36,364 bases of DNA from Alphaproteobacteria bacterium (GTDB lineage Bacteria > Pseudomonadota > Alphaproteobacteria > Thalassobaculales > Thalassobaculaceae): NCBI GenBank assembly GCA_013203465.1, contig JABMNR010000133.1, positions 1 to 36,364 of the forward strand, read 5' to 3'. Below are positions 16,112-25,451 of the stretch, one piece after another (the stretch's first letter is position 1; each line of letters starts with the position of its first letter). Under the pieces are notes generated by a model. The model searched no databases, was not told where the DNA came from, and was given only the letters and a program-made list of their open reading frames with translations. The position numbers were made by a program, and so were the translations under genes.

Positions 16112-16846
16112 ATGAAGTGTCGCCTTGATCAACTCCTCGTCGACCGGGGGCTCGTCGAGTCGCGCTCCAGGGCGCAGGCCCTGGTAATGGCGGGCAAGGT
16201 GTTCTCCGGCGAGCGCAAGTTGGAGAAGGCGGGCCAGCAGATTGCCGAGGACGCCGTGTTGGAAGTGCGGGGCCAGGATCACCCTTGGGTGTCGCGCGGC
16301 GGGCTCAAGCTGGCGCATGCGCTCGCCGAGTTCGCGATCGATCCCGCTGGCGTGGTGGCGATCGACGTCGGTGCCTCGACCGGCGGTTTCACCGATGTGC
16401 TGTTGCAGGGTGGGGCTGCGCGGGTCTACGCCGTCGACGTCGGGCATGGCCAGCTTGCCTGGAAGCTGCGGTCGGACCCTCGTGTGGTCGTGCTGGAGAA
16501 GACCAACGCCCGCTACCTGACCGCCGAGCAGGTGCCCGAGCCCGCCGGCATGGTGGTGTGCGACGCCAGTTTCATCTCGCTCAAGACGGTGTTGCCGGCG
16601 GCGCTCGGCTTGGCCAAATCCGGCGGCCGGCTGGTCGCGCTGATCAAACCGCAGTTCGAGGCCGGGCGCGAGCATGTCGGCAAGGGCGGGGTGGTGCGTG
16701 ATCCCACGGTGCATGAGGCGGTGTGCGAGGCTATTCGTGCCTGGATCGACGCACTGCCGGATTGGCGAGTCGACGGCGTTACCCGATCGCCGATCACCGG
16801 CCCGGAAGGCAATGTTGAATTCCTGATCGCCGCCACCCGGCTATGA
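16112..16846 (+). CDS. tlyA: TlyA family rRNA (cytidine-2'-O)-methyltransferase
   Basis: A 244-residue protein with an N-terminal S4 RNA-binding domain (about 3-60, LDQLLVDRGLVESRSRAQ) followed by an FtsJ/RrmJ-type methyltransferase domain. SAM motif I is AIDVGASTGGF (about 82-92), and later marks are YAVDVGHGQL, VCDASFISLK and LIKPQFEAGREHVGKGG. TlyA enzymes 2'-O-methylate cytidines of 16S and sometimes 23S rRNA, which affects sensitivity to capreomycin-type antibiotics. Older annotations call them hemolysin A. No good ribosome binding site precedes ATG 16112. The gene is divergent from the TTC38-like gene, with 80 bases between them. Confidence 0.92.
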   Translation: MKCRLDQLLVDRGLVESRSRAQALVMAGKVFSGERKLEKAGQQIAEDAVLEVRGQDHPWVSRGGLKLAHALAEFAIDPAGVVAIDVGASTGGFTDVLLQGGAARVYAVDVGHGQLAWKLRSDPRVVVLEKTNARYLTAEQVPEPAGMVVCDASFISLKTVLPAALGLAKSGGRLVALIKPQFEAGREHVGKGGVVRDPTVHEAVCEAIRAWIDALPDWRVDGVTRSPITGPEGNVEFLIAATRL

Positions 16847-16881
16847 TAGGCTTAGCAAGCTAAGGTAAGGGACCGCGTCGC

Positions 16882-17865
16882 ATGAACGATCGCACACCCG
16901 ATAGTGTTGAACATCTGGGAACCGCCGCCGGCCCGTCGGCGCCAGTGCCGCTTGGCTTGCCGAAACCGGAGAGCGCGAGCGCCCCGGCGCTGCCCAAGCC
17001 GTCGCCGACGCTGACCCGGCTCAACGACATGGTGGTTTCCGCCCTGGGGACGGTCCAGCGTGAGTGGTTGCGCGGCCTGCAGCACCAGCGTGTTGCGGGT
17101 GACGGTGATCACGGTCTGGCCGATCGCGCGGCCGAGCGCTCGGATCATGTGGAACTGCGCCGTCAGTTGAACGTCGAGGCGGTGTTGCAGCGCGCCGTGC
17201 GCATCCTGCCGGCGACGATCGACGAGGGCGCGATCGACCCGGATTGGGGCGCCCGGTTCTTCGCCGGCGTGGCCGATACCGCCGACGTCGAAATGGCTCG
17301 GCTGTGGGCCCGGTTGCTGGTCTCGGAGGTGCGGCGACCCGGTGCCGTCACCCCGGTGGTGGTCGCACGGCTGCCCGGCCTGTCGGTCGGAGGGTTGCGG
17401 CTGTTCAAGCGCTTTGCCGCGTTCGCCATCAACAACTTCGTGGTCCGTCTGGATCAGGAGTTCTTCGAGCGCAAGGACGTGACCGCCGATCAAATTCTGT
17501 TGTTGGAGGAATACGGCCTGGTGCGCACCAACCGTGATCTCAACCGGGTGTTCCTGAGCCAACGAAGCGACAAGTTCTCGACCAATCTGTTGTACGCCGA
17601 CAAGGCGTTGCGGATCACCCACCCGGATGCCAACAAACAGCTCACCCTCGCCTGCTACCGGCTGACCGAGTTCGGCACGGTATTGGGCCGTGCGTTGTTG
17701 GAAGAGGGGGAAATCCGCTCCGACACCGACTATATCGTCGAGTTGGTCCGGACGGTGCAGCGTCAAGGGTTCCAGACCGCACAAGCCGACATTCTGGAAC
17801 GGGCGGACGAACAGCTGGTCTCGCGTCACTCGTCGTTCTGCGACATCGCGGTTCTGCGGCGCTGA
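16882..17865 (+). CDS. DUF2806 domain protein
   Basis: A 327-residue protein whose middle matches the DUF2806 pattern as I remember it: RQLNVEAVLQRAVRIL (from about residue 94), then DWGARFFAGVADTADVEMARLWARLLVSEV with a PG shortly after, and LPGLSVGGLRLFKRFAAF. The N-terminal 50 residues are Pro/Ser-rich and probably disordered. There is no signal peptide or membrane helix. Function is unknown; the domain is found in scattered bacteria, sometimes in defence or mobile contexts, but nothing around it here supports that. A GGGA about ten bases upstream may serve as ribosome binding site. It lies 35 bases after tlyA and may share its transcript. The next gene is convergent, 18 bases away. Confidence 0.72.
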   Translation: MNDRTPDSVEHLGTAAGPSAPVPLGLPKPESASAPALPKPSPTLTRLNDMVVSALGTVQREWLRGLQHQRVAGDGDHGLADRAAERSDHVELRRQLNVEAVLQRAVRILPATIDEGAIDPDWGARFFAGVADTADVEMARLWARLLVSEVRRPGAVTPVVVARLPGLSVGGLRLFKRFAAFAINNFVVRLDQEFFERKDVTADQILLLEEYGLVRTNRDLNRVFLSQRSDKFSTNLLYADKALRITHPDANKQLTLACYRLTEFGTVLGRALLEEGEIRSDTDYIVELVRTVQRQGFQTAQADILERADEQLVSRHSSFCDIAVLRR

Positions 17866-17883
17866 CGTTCGTCGGTCACGGCG

Positions 17884-18369
17884 TCAGATCAGGGATTCGA
17901 GAAACACTTCCTCGATCTGGTTCGGGTAGCGGGCCGACAACTGGTCGTAGGTGTCTTCCTTGAAGGCGCGAATTTCATCGTTGTTCGGACGGCCGTTCTC
18001 GAACAGCCGCACGGCAAGCGGATAGACAATGCCGTTCAACGCCCATTTGTCATTTTCGAGGGCAAGCTTCGCCTCGGTTGATTTGGCTTGCACGGCCACT
18101 CGGATCCGCGTCTCGTAGGGTTGTCCCTTGACGAACAACGAGATGGTAAAGGGGCCGAGCGGCAGAACGTTTGGGCCTACCGCCTGCCGGTAGAGGATTT
18201 CCCGATTGAATTTCTTGTCCTTCTTCTTCTGATCTTTCTCCTGCTCCTTGCGGTCCTTAGTCGAGCCCTGCTCGGCGCCGCTGGCGGTGTTGCCGAACGG
18301 GGCAAGCGCACTCGGCGCGGCGAGCGCAAGCGCCAGGCCGACGACGGCTATGGTCGAACGACGGATCAT
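17884..18369 (-). CDS. small secreted protein, function unknown
   Basis: A 161-residue protein with a clear signal peptide (MIRRSTIAVVGLALALAAPS at the N-terminus) and then a highly charged Lys/Asp/Glu-rich stretch at about 33-55 (KDRKEQEKDQKKKDKK). The C-terminal domain of about 100 residues ends in VFLESLI. The C-terminal layout (beta strands, then a long helix and a final strand) loosely resembles FliL-type periplasmic domains, but this is a weak impression. ATG 18369 is chosen because GGGAGAGGGA lies eight bases upstream; the longer frame from 18417 would mask the signal peptide. A TTGACT on the - strand (18446-18441) might be part of its promoter. Confidence 0.72.
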   Translation of the reverse strand: MIRRSTIAVVGLALALAAPSALAPFGNTASGAEQGSTKDRKEQEKDQKKKDKKFNREILYRQAVGPNVLPLGPFTISLFVKGQPYETRIRVAVQAKSTEAKLALENDKWALNGIVYPLAVRLFENGRPNNDEIRAFKEDTYDQLSARYPNQIEEVFLESLI

Positions 18370-18405
18370 GATCGTGGTCCCTCTCCCAAGGGCGCATTCC
18401 GAGTA

Positions 18406-18439
18406 AGAGTGACCCACTCTACGTATCGGACCGCACTCT
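18406..18439. promoter_or_regulatory. inverted repeat AGAGTG-ACC-CACTCT with a third half-site
   Basis: AGAGTG (18406-18411) and CACTCT (18415-18420) form a 6-bp inverted repeat with a three-base spacer, and another CACTCT lies at 18434-18439. All are between a possible -35 (TTGACT, 18446-18441, - strand) and the start of the secreted protein gene, so an operator is possible. Chance occurrence is not excluded. Confidence 0.3.
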
Positions 18440-18444
18440 AAGTC

Positions 18445-18492
18445 AACAAATTAAAGACTGATGCACCGCCCGCCTTGGATCAAGGCGCGCGG
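18445..18492 (-). terminator. putative terminator after sppA
   Basis: CGCCTTG (18471-18477), loop GAT, CAAGGCG (18481-18487) make a 7-bp stem, extended by four more pairs (18466-18469 with 18489-18492) after one C/C mismatch. On the - strand it lies just after the sppA stop at 18501 and is followed by a T-rich stretch (TCTTTAATTTGTT) about nine bases from the stem, which is further than usual. Confidence 0.4.
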
Positions 18493-18500
18493 ATCAGGCT

Positions 18501-20249
18501 CTAGCGCGAGACACCCGATACGGGTTGGGCCTCGCTGCGAATCAAACCGCCTTCCGCGTGCGCGGTTAGACGGCCAATCCACTGAGTATATCTAGTCAAT
18601 GATTGCAGCGAGGTTAAGACCACGCCGATTTCCCCCTCGGCGACAGCGTCGAGCAGCGCGTCCAGGGAATCCAACGCGCGGGGGTAGCGTACCCGCTCGA
18701 TCGGCGCGCCAGGAGCGAGGCCAATCGACTGCCGGGCGAGTTGCAGGGCTTCCTGATAACCGCCTAGAGCGTCCACCAGACCAACCCGATGGGCGTCTTC
18801 GCCGGTCCAAACCCGGCCGCGCGCGACCGCGTCGATTTCGTTGCCGCCGAGCCGGCGAGCCTCCGCCACCGCATCGGCGAAATCGGCGTAGATCGCGTCC
18901 AGCAACCGTTTCAGACGACGGCGCTGTGGGTCGGTGAATGGCCGGCTCGATGAGAACATACCGGCGTTGGCGCCGATCTCGATGCGGCCGACCGAGATGT
19001 CTAACTTGTCCAGTAGGGCGGCCCCGCTGATTTTGCCACCGACCGCGCCGATTGAACCGGTCAGGCTGCCAGGAAGGGCTAGGATGTGGTCGGCCGGCAG
19101 AGCGGCGAAATACCCCCCGGATGCCGCGATGTCGGCGAAGCTGGCGATCACCGGCGTGCCGGTTGCCGCCAACCGCCGGACCTGCTCGCGTATGGTATCG
19201 GAAGCGACATAACTGCCGCCGGGGCTGGAGATGCGCAGGATAACGGCGGCAACCTCGGGATCGTTGCTCACGTCCTCGATCACGCGGGAGAAATAACCGG
19301 ACGTGACGCCGCCGCCGGCGCCAAGCGGGCTCGCATCGCCGCGTTCGATCGAGCCGTCCAGATGGATCAACGCAATCCGCGTTCCCTCGGTATATGGGTG
19401 GCCTGCCGATGCCAGATAGCGCCCGGCCGACACCGGCTCGGCGTCGCCGGCCTCGGCCAGAACGTCGTCGCGGTAGCCAAGGGCGTCGACCAGACCATTG
19501 GCCTTTGCCGCATCCGCCAGCAGCGGGCTCTGGTCGATCATCGCCACTACGGCGGAGCCGCCAAGCCCTCGGGTGCTGGCAACGCCGGTGACGACTTGGC
19601 CGTACAAGGATTCCGCGACCTGGGTGAGGTTGTCGCGCACGGCGGGCGGCAAGGCGCGTTCGGTCAGCGGTGCCATGGCGCCTTTGTACTCGTAGCGTTG
19701 TTCGAATTCGGCCGTGACCCCGATTTCCTCCAGCAAACCCCGCAGAAGGGGGATTTCGATCGACACGCCAGGTAGTTCGAGCAGGCCCGATGGCTGCAGC
19801 CATATCCGGTCGAAGGCACTGGCGAGATAGTACGCGCCGATCCCGTCGCCCTCGTAACTGTCGGCGAAGGCGATGGCGGTCTTGCCGGCGGCGCGAAAGC
19901 GAAAGATCGCCGCCCGCATCTCTTGGGTCTGGGCAACGCCCAGGCTGCTGGAAGAAAGATCGGCGACCAGTGTGGTCACGCGTGGATCGATGGCGGCACG
20001 GTCGATTGCATCGACATAATCGAGCAAACCGAGCGCGGCACGCTCCGGCAGCAGAGCGGCCAGCGGTTCAAACGCCGGCGCCTCATCCACCGAACCGCGA
20101 ATGTCGAGCACCAGAGTGATCGAGTCCGGTAATGGCTCGGGCGTGTCAAACTCGCCGATAAGCCAGCCGACCGTCACGACACCGACAACGCCGATCACCA
20201 GCGCCAAGGCGCCCACCGTCGCGAGAAACCCGACCAGGAAGCGGCGCAT
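18501..20249 (-). CDS. sppA: signal peptide peptidase SppA, 67 kDa type
   Basis: A 582-residue membrane-anchored serine protease with two ClpP-like halves, which degrades cleaved signal peptides at the inner membrane. A single N-terminal membrane helix lies at about 6-32. The catalytic Lys is Lys189 in the N-terminal half (YEYKGAMAPLTE), and the Ser nucleophile is Ser377 in the C-terminal half (DIAASGGYF). SSPGG (341-345) and GSLTGSIGAVGGK also match the family. Length is close to the 618 residues of E. coli SppA. ATG 20249 is preferred to GTG 20267 because purines (GAGAGAG) lie just before it and it puts the basic MRR directly ahead of the helix. It follows aroC on the same strand, separated by a stem-loop, so it may have its own promoter. 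Confidence 0.93.
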   Translation of the reverse strand: MRRFLVGFLATVGALALVIGVVGVVTVGWLIGEFDTPEPLPDSITLVLDIRGSVDEAPAFEPLAALLPERAALGLLDYVDAIDRAAIDPRVTTLVADLSSSSLGVAQTQEMRAAIFRFRAAGKTAIAFADSYEGDGIGAYYLASAFDRIWLQPSGLLELPGVSIEIPLLRGLLEEIGVTAEFEQRYEYKGAMAPLTERALPPAVRDNLTQVAESLYGQVVTGVASTRGLGGSAVVAMIDQSPLLADAAKANGLVDALGYRDDVLAEAGDAEPVSAGRYLASAGHPYTEGTRIALIHLDGSIERGDASPLGAGGGVTSGYFSRVIEDVSNDPEVAAVILRISSPGGSYVASDTIREQVRRLAATGTPVIASFADIAASGGYFAALPADHILALPGSLTGSIGAVGGKISGAALLDKLDISVGRIEIGANAGMFSSSRPFTDPQRRRLKRLLDAIYADFADAVAEARRLGGNEIDAVARGRVWTGEDAHRVGLVDALGGYQEALQLARQSIGLAPGAPIERVRYPRALDSLDALLDAVAEGEIGVVLTSLQSLTRYTQWIGRLTAHAEGGLIRSEAQPVSGVSR

Positions 20250-20321
20250 GCGCTCTCTCGAAATCACGGAAAATCAATGCGTAGTGTATCGGCTAGCGTT
20301 GGTGTTGTCGAACGCCGCCGC

Positions 20322-20341
20322 GGTCCGTGATCCGACGGACC
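20322..20341 (-). terminator. stem-loop after aroC
   Basis: GGTCCGT (20322-20328), six-base loop, ACGGACC (20335-20341) is a perfect 7-bp stem just after the aroC stop codon (20348-20350). No T-tract follows on the - strand, so it may be a weak or factor-assisted terminator, or an mRNA 3'-end structure. Confidence 0.35.
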
Positions 20342-20347
20342 TCACGA

Positions 20348-21445
20348 TCAGGGTCGGTCGATCGGGCCGTTCTGCGCCTCGTGCCGCATCAGGTGGTCGA
20401 GCAGCACGCAGGCCATCATCGCCTCGCCCACCGGCACCGCGCGAATGCCGACACAGGGATCGTGCCGACCCTTGGTGATCACCTCGACCTCGGCGCCGAA
20501 ACGGTCGATCGAGGGGCGCGGTGTCAGGATCGAGCTGGTCGGCTTGACCACGAAACGGACCACCACGTCCTGGCCGCTGGAAATACCTCCCAGCACACCG
20601 CCGGCGTGGTTGGACAGGAACACCGGCTTGCCGCCCTCTATCCGCATCGGGTCGGATGAGCTGTGGCCCGGCATGGCGGCGGCCGCGAACCCGGCGCCAA
20701 TCTCCACACCTTTCACCGCGTTGATGCTCATCATCGCCGCCGCCAGATCGCCATCGAGCTTGCCGTAAATAGGTTCACCCAGGCCGGCGGGAACACCGGC
20801 CGCCACCACCTCGACCACGGCACCGGCGGACGAGCCGTCCTTGCGCACCTGATCGAGAAAATCCGCCCAGCCCTCGGCGGCGACGGGATCGGGAGAGAAG
20901 AAATCGTTCTTGTCCACCTGATCCCAGTCCCAGCGTTCCCGGTCGATCGCGTGCGGGCCGACCTGAACTAGGGCGCCGCGCACCGAGAAGGCGTTGCCCA
21001 GACGCCGGCTCAGCACCTTCCTGGCGACGGCGCCGGCGGCGACCCGCATCGCCGTCTCCCGCGCCGAGGAGCGGCCACCGCCGCGATAGTCGCGGATGCC
21101 GTACTTGGCGTCGTAGGTATAGTCGGCGTGCCCGGGACGATAGCGGTCCTTGATCTCGCCATAGTCCTTCGAGCGTTGGTCCTCGTTGTGGATCACCAGC
21201 GAAATCGGCGTGCCGGTGGTCTCGCCCTCGAACACCCCGGACAGGATCTCGACCGCATCCGGCTCCCGCCGTTGGGTGGTGTGACGCGAGGTGCCGGGGC
21301 GGCGGCGGTCCAGATCGTGCTGGATATCGCCCTCGCTCAACGCGATGCGTGGCGGCGCACCGTCGATCACGCAGCCGATTGCCGGCCCGTGGCTCTCGCC
21401 CCAGGTGGTGACACGAAAAACCTCGCCAAAGGAGTTGCTGGCCAT
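20348..21445 (-). CDS. aroC: chorismate synthase
   Basis: A 365-residue chorismate synthase, the last step of the shikimate pathway (5-enolpyruvylshikimate-3-phosphate to chorismate, needing reduced FMN). The family signatures are all visible: [16 protein letters not shown] near the N-terminus (about 16-31), [16 protein letters not shown] (about 105-120) and [14 protein letters not shown] (about 122-135). Length is typical. The start has AGGGGA five bases upstream. fabI ends 50 bases before it on the same strand, an arrangement that would allow co-transcription of the two essential genes. Confidence 0.97.
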   Translation of the reverse strand: MASNSFGEVFRVTTWGESHGPAIGCVIDGAPPRIALSEGDIQHDLDRRRPGTSRHTTQRREPDAVEILSGVFEGETTGTPISLVIHNEDQRSKDYGEIKDRYRPGHADYTYDAKYGIRDYRGGGRSSARETAMRVAAGAVARKVLSRRLGNAFSVRGALVQVGPHAIDRERWDWDQVDKNDFFSPDPVAAEGWADFLDQVRKDGSSAGAVVEVVAAGVPAGLGEPIYGKLDGDLAAAMMSINAVKGVEIGAGFAAAAMPGHSSSDPMRIEGGKPVFLSNHAGGVLGGISSGQDVVVRFVVKPTSSILTPRPSIDRFGAEVEVITKGRHDPCVGIRAVPVGEAMMACVLLDHLMRHEAQNGPIDRP

Positions 21446-21495
21446 GTCGGTCCCCTGACTGCGCTCGTTCGGCCGCGCCTAGACCACGGAAATGC

Positions 21496-22308
21496 TCAAA
21501 CTACGGAAATATCAGGGGCGTCGACCGCCTTCATGCCGACGATGTTGTAGCCGCAATCCACATGATGAATCTCACCCGTCACTCCCGTGGAGAGCGGCGA
21601 GATCAGATACACCCCGGCGCCGCCGACATCGTCCAGGGTGACATTCCGGCGCAGCGGCGAATTATACTGATTCCATTTCAGGATGTAGCGAAAATCACCG
21701 ATCCCCGAGGCGGCCAAAGTCTTCATCGGTCCCGCCGACAACCCGTTGACCCGCACGCCCTGACCACCCAGATCGACCGCCAGATAGCGCACGCTGGATT
21801 CCAACGCCGCCTTGGCGACGCCCATGACGTTATAGTGCGGCATCACCCGCTCGGCACCGGAATAGGTCAATGTCAGCAGGCTGCCGCCATCGGGCATCAG
21901 ATCGGCTGCGCGCCGGGCGATGGCGGTGAACGAGTAGCAGGAAATGTCCAGGGTCCGCAGGAAGTTGTCGCGGCTGGTGTCGACGTACTTGCCCTTCAGC
22001 TCTTCCTTGTCGGAATAAGCGATGGCGTGCACCACGAAGTCGATTTTGCCCCAGGTCTTGCCGAGGATGTCGAACACCCGGTCGACGCTGCCGTCCTCGG
22101 TCACGTCGCACGGTTCGACCAACGACGAGCCCAGACTGCCGGCCAGCGGCCGGACGCGTTTCTCCAGCGCTTCACCCTGAAAGGTAAAAGCCAGTTCGGC
22201 GCCGTGATCGGCCGCGGCTTTGGCGATCCCCCAGGCGATCGAACGGTCGTTGGCCACGCCCATGACGAGGCCGCGCTTACCGGCCATGATACGGGTGTTA
22301 TCGCTCAT
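21496..22308 (-). CDS. fabI: enoyl-[acyl-carrier-protein] reductase (NADH)
   Basis: A 270-residue FabI, the enoyl-ACP reductase that completes each cycle of fatty acid elongation and the target of triclosan. It has the atypical SDR pattern: GLVMGVANDRSIAWGIA for nucleotide binding, and the catalytic Tyr149, Tyr159 and Lys166 (Tyr-x6-Lys) in the TYSGAERVMPHYNVMGVAK region. The terminal VDCGYNIVGM is typical. ATG 22308 is preferred over ATG 22347, because known FabI proteins start shortly before the KRGL strand; AGAGGA lies about 13 bases upstream, a little far. The divergent region to the BrkB gene (22309-22418) shows no clear promoter. Confidence 0.96.
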   Translation of the reverse strand: MSDNTRIMAGKRGLVMGVANDRSIAWGIAKAAADHGAELAFTFQGEALEKRVRPLAGSLGSSLVEPCDVTEDGSVDRVFDILGKTWGKIDFVVHAIAYSDKEELKGKYVDTSRDNFLRTLDISCYSFTAIARRAADLMPDGGSLLTLTYSGAERVMPHYNVMGVAKAALESSVRYLAVDLGGQGVRVNGLSAGPMKTLAASGIGDFRYILKWNQYNSPLRRNVTLDDVGGAGVYLISPLSTGVTGEIHHVDCGYNIVGMKAVDAPDISVV

Positions 22309-22418
22309 GCGATGGTCGCTATCCTCTTGGCTAAAAATGACCGCCATCCTACACCATCGTTAGGCCCTCGCAAGGCGCGGCGGCCGTTCCGTTGGTTCCG
22401 GCCACTCCGTGTTAAACT

Positions 22419-23789
22419 ATGGGCATGCAACAAGCCACCACGCGACTAGAAGCCTGGAAAACCGCGCGCAGCACCCGCATCGTGCGGGATATCGCGGCAT
22501 ACGGCGTCTACGCGATTCGCCGGTTCTACCGCGATCAGGGCATGCAGGCGGCGGGAGCGCTGACCTACACCACGCTGCTGGCTCTTGTGCCGTTGCTGGC
22601 GATCGCGTTTGCGATCTTCTCCGCCTTTCCAGCGTTCGAGGCGATGCAGGGCAAGATCGAGACGTTGTTGTTCGAGAATCTGGTGCCGGGCGTCGGCCAG
22701 GATGTCCGTGGCTACGTCGCTAGTTTCACGAGCAACACCACCAAGTTGACGGCGGTCGGGGTCGTCGCCTTGGGAGTGTCGGCGGTGCTGCTGCTGGCGA
22801 CCATCGAATCGACCTTCAACCGCATCTGGCGGGTCGAGCGGGAGCGTCCGGCGATGGCTCGGCTGCTGATCTTCTGGACCGTGCTCACCCTGGGGCCGTT
22901 GCTGTTGGGGGCAAGCTTTTCGCTGACCACCGACATCATGGGCAGCCTGGAACATTTGATAAGCGAAGGGGCGACCTATGTGCCGATCGACATCGACGCC
23001 CGGTCGTGGAACCTCGACCGGGTCCTGGCGGCGGCGATCCAGACGGTGGCCTTCACGGCCTTGTTCGTGATCGTGCCAGCCCGGCCGGTGGCACTGCGCG
23101 ACGCGTTCATCGGCGGCGCGATCGCTGGGGTGGCGTTTGAGGTGCTGAAATGGGGCTTCAGGCTGTACCTGACCAGTTTCCCGACCTACCAGACGATCTA
23201 TGGCGCCATGGCGGTGATCCCGATCTTCCTGATTTGGTTGTATCTGTCATGGACGGTCATTTTGTTCGGCGCGGTCTTCGCCGCCTCGTTTCCGGAGTGG
23301 TGGCGGTCCCGCGATCCGTCCTTGGCGTTGGCCTTGACCCCGGCGCGTCGTATGGAGGCCGCGATGGCTCTTTTGGCGGTGCTGGCGGATCGGGCGCGGG
23401 TCGGCGGCGAAACCAAACCCGACGCGCTAAACGAAGCCGTGCCGTTGGAGGCCGGTGATGAACTTCTCGAAACCCTGCGTGAGACCGGTTACGTCACCGT
23501 CACCGAGGGCGGGGGTTATACGCTGGCGCGTGATCTTCATGTGGCGACCCTGGTCGACTTGGCACGCGATCTTGGGTTGTCGCTTGGCCGCGATGACGCG
23601 GCGCCGGGCGGGAAGGGTGTGCACGGGGTGGCGAGCGACCTGGACGCGACCGGCGGGCGTCTGCCGAGGCTGTTGAGGGAGTTGGCGGGGGTCGAGAACG
23701 GTCTTCTCGGCGTCACCATCGGTGAATTGTTGGCACCGGCTCAGGGCGACGACGCGGTGGTCACGCTGTCGACAACGGTCGGCGACTGA
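22419..23789 (+). CDS. YihY/BrkB family inner membrane protein
   Basis: A 456-residue membrane protein. The first 300 residues match the YihY/virulence factor BrkB family: DQGMQAAGALTYTTLLALVPLLAIAF near the N-terminus, about six membrane helices, and the conserved segment FPTYQTIYGAMAVIPIFLIWLYLSW. The C-terminal 130 residues are soluble and look like a winged-helix-type extension (about 300-456), as in the longer YihY proteins. The family was once called ribonuclease BN in error; its true function is unknown. ATG 22419 and ATG 22425 are both possible, and neither has a clear ribosome binding site. The gene is divergent from fabI and convergent with the DnaJ-like gene. Confidence 0.9.
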   Translation: MGMQQATTRLEAWKTARSTRIVRDIAAYGVYAIRRFYRDQGMQAAGALTYTTLLALVPLLAIAFAIFSAFPAFEAMQGKIETLLFENLVPGVGQDVRGYVASFTSNTTKLTAVGVVALGVSAVLLLATIESTFNRIWRVERERPAMARLLIFWTVLTLGPLLLGASFSLTTDIMGSLEHLISEGATYVPIDIDARSWNLDRVLAAAIQTVAFTALFVIVPARPVALRDAFIGGAIAGVAFEVLKWGFRLYLTSFPTYQTIYGAMAVIPIFLIWLYLSWTVILFGAVFAASFPEWWRSRDPSLALALTPARRMEAAMALLAVLADRARVGGETKPDALNEAVPLEAGDELLETLRETGYVTVTEGGGYTLARDLHVATLVDLARDLGLSLGRDDAAPGGKGVHGVASDLDATGGRLPRLLRELAGVENGLLGVTIGELLAPAQGDDAVVTLSTTVGD

Positions 23790-23798
23790 CGCCGGCGA

Positions 23799-24788
23799 TC
23801 ACGAGCCAACGGTTTTGCGCGGATCGAAGGCCGCTGCGTCCTTGCGGCCCTCAAGGAATGCCTCCAAATCCGGGTCGGGCTGTTTCGGCAGGACGATGGA
23901 CAGCGTGATGTATTGATCGCCGGCCGGATCGCCATCGGTCGCCGGCACACCCTTGCCACGCAGGCGCAGCTGTTTGCCGCTGCTTGAATTCTTCGGAATC
24001 TTGAGCGAGACGCTGCCATGCACGGTCGGCACCGTGACGCTGGCGCCCAGCACCGCCTCGCGCAGGCTGATCGGCAGGTCGAGGTGGATGTCCCGGCCCG
24101 CGCGTCTAAACTGCGGGTGCGGCTCGACCTGAAGCTCAAGATAGGCGTCACCGACCGGCCGGCCGTTCCGCGCCGGTTTGCCTTGGCCTTTCAGTCGGAG
24201 GGTATTGCCGTCCTCGGTCGCGGGGGGGATCGTCAGATTGATCACCTTGCCGTCGCTCAACGTTACCCGCTTCTTGACGCCGGCCACCGCTTCGGCGAAC
24301 GGCACCTTGAGGCGATAGCGCTGGTCCTGCGGTGATTTGCGCGGCGAGCCGGGGGCCCCGGCGTCACCACCAGGCGGGCCATCGCCGGGCCCGGTACGCC
24401 CGCCCGCCCTGCCGGAGCGCCAGGCCTTCAGAATCTCGTCGATCGGATCACCGTTCTCACCGAAGTCTTGGTTGAAGTCGAACTGGGTGCGTGCGCCGCC
24501 GGGATCGGTTGGACGGCGGCTCCAGCTACGCCAGAACCCCGACCCCGACCCCGGGCCGGCGCGACCGCGCCCATCGGGGTCGATTTCGCCACGGTCGTAC
24601 TTCGCGCGTTTGTCGGGGTCGCCCAACACATCGTAGGCGGCGCTGATTTCCTTGAAGGTCTTCTCGACCTCGGCATCGCCCGGGTTGAGATCGGGGTGGT
24701 ATTTCTTGGCGAGCTTACGGTAGGCGACCTTGATCTCCGCCTGACTCGCCGCCTTCGCGACACCGAGCGTTTTGTACGGATCACTCAT
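23799..24788 (-). CDS. DnaJ/CbpA-like co-chaperone
   Basis: A 329-residue J-domain protein of the CbpA type. The J domain occupies residues 1-66 with the HPD motif at 31-33. A long Gly/Pro/Arg-rich linker follows (about 66-155), then two beta-sandwich substrate-binding domains (from [15 protein letters not shown]) and a short tail. There is no Cys-rich zinc finger, which separates it from DnaJ proper. It should stimulate the ATPase of DnaK and pass it unfolded protein. ATG 24788 starts exactly at the J domain ([10 protein letters not shown]); the frame is open to 24824 but the extra residues are Arg-rich and unlike the family. The ribosome binding site is weak. The gap 24789-24977 holds nothing recognisable. 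Confidence 0.93.
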   Translation of the reverse strand: MSDPYKTLGVAKAASQAEIKVAYRKLAKKYHPDLNPGDAEVEKTFKEISAAYDVLGDPDKRAKYDRGEIDPDGRGRAGPGSGSGFWRSWSRRPTDPGGARTQFDFNQDFGENGDPIDEILKAWRSGRAGGRTGPGDGPPGGDAGAPGSPRKSPQDQRYRLKVPFAEAVAGVKKRVTLSDGKVINLTIPPATEDGNTLRLKGQGKPARNGRPVGDAYLELQVEPHPQFRRAGRDIHLDLPISLREAVLGASVTVPTVHGSVSLKIPKNSSSGKQLRLRGKGVPATDGDPAGDQYITLSIVLPKQPDPDLEAFLEGRKDAAAFDPRKTVGS

Positions 24789-24977
24789 TCGGCAACGCAC
24801 CCGCCGCGGGGACGGGCGTTTCATGCAATGCTATGGTCATGGCAACGATCGACATGGCGCCCGGAAGCCTTGATTTCGTTCAGACACCGATAGTCGGACC
24901 GATCGCCGGTGGCGATCAAGCCCCATGACGGGAATGCCGTTCGGCTGGACGGTTGCGGTCGGACGACGGAGCGTTCG

Positions 24978-25451
24978 TTAGTTCACGATCTCCCAGCTTC
25001 CATCCGGCTGCCGGCAGGCCTTGCCATAGGCGTCTTCGGTGTTGCCGCCGATGGTTACCGTCTGGGTGAACTCGCGGCAGTAACGCCCGTCGGGGGCCTG
25101 GTAGGTCGATGTCGGCGTGACCGTGCCGCGGTTGCCGGAATCCGGATTGACCCAGGTCGACGTCGTGCCGATCGGTTGCGCTTCCAGCGTGTTCTGGGTG
25201 GTGCGCGCCATGGCAAGCTTATCCGCCTTGTCCAGCGACCGGCCGACCTCGCTGCCGATCAAGGCGCCCAGCAGGGTGCCGGCGACCACGGCGGCCAATT
25301 GCCCCTTACCCTGGCCGAATTGGGCGCCGGCCACGGCACCGCCGAGACCGCCAAGAATGGCACCTCCGGTTTGCTTCGGCCCGGTGCCGCCATCGGCGCA
25401 GGACGCCAAGCCGACAGCCACGATGCTTACGATGGCGATCTTTCTAATCAT
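24978..25451 (-). CDS. 17 kDa surface antigen-like lipoprotein
   Basis: A 157-residue lipoprotein related to the Rickettsia 17 kDa surface antigen (RT0821/Lpp0805 group). The signal peptide ends in the lipobox GLASC with Cys18. A glycine-zipper segment follows at about 29-70 (GGAILGGLGGAVAGAQFG, then TLLGALIGSEVG), which could insert in or lie on the outer membrane. The C-terminal domain has the usual Tyr-Cys-Arg-Glu (YCREF) and a closing Cys-Arg-Gln with Gly-Ser-Trp (CRQPDGSWEIVN). AAGGA lies nine bases before the ATG. The 273-base divergent gap to pdxH (25452-25724) contains one AT-rich patch (GCTAAATATAG) but no promoter that I can define. Confidence 0.9.
   Translation of the reverse strand: MIRKIAIVSIVAVGLASCADGGTGPKQTGGAILGGLGGAVAGAQFGQGKGQLAAVVAGTLLGALIGSEVGRSLDKADKLAMARTTQNTLEAQPIGTTSTWVNPDSGNRGTVTPTSTYQAPDGRYCREFTQTVTIGGNTEDAYGKACRQPDGSWEIVN

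Noticed and set aside
16112-16846. Reading the tlyA gene as a hemolysin
   Set aside because: The S4 plus FtsJ-type domains with a SAM motif indicate an rRNA methyltransferase; the toxin name is historical.
22419-23789. Ribonuclease BN annotation for the YihY/BrkB protein
   Set aside because: The name came from an old misassignment; the protein is a polytopic membrane protein without nuclease motifs.
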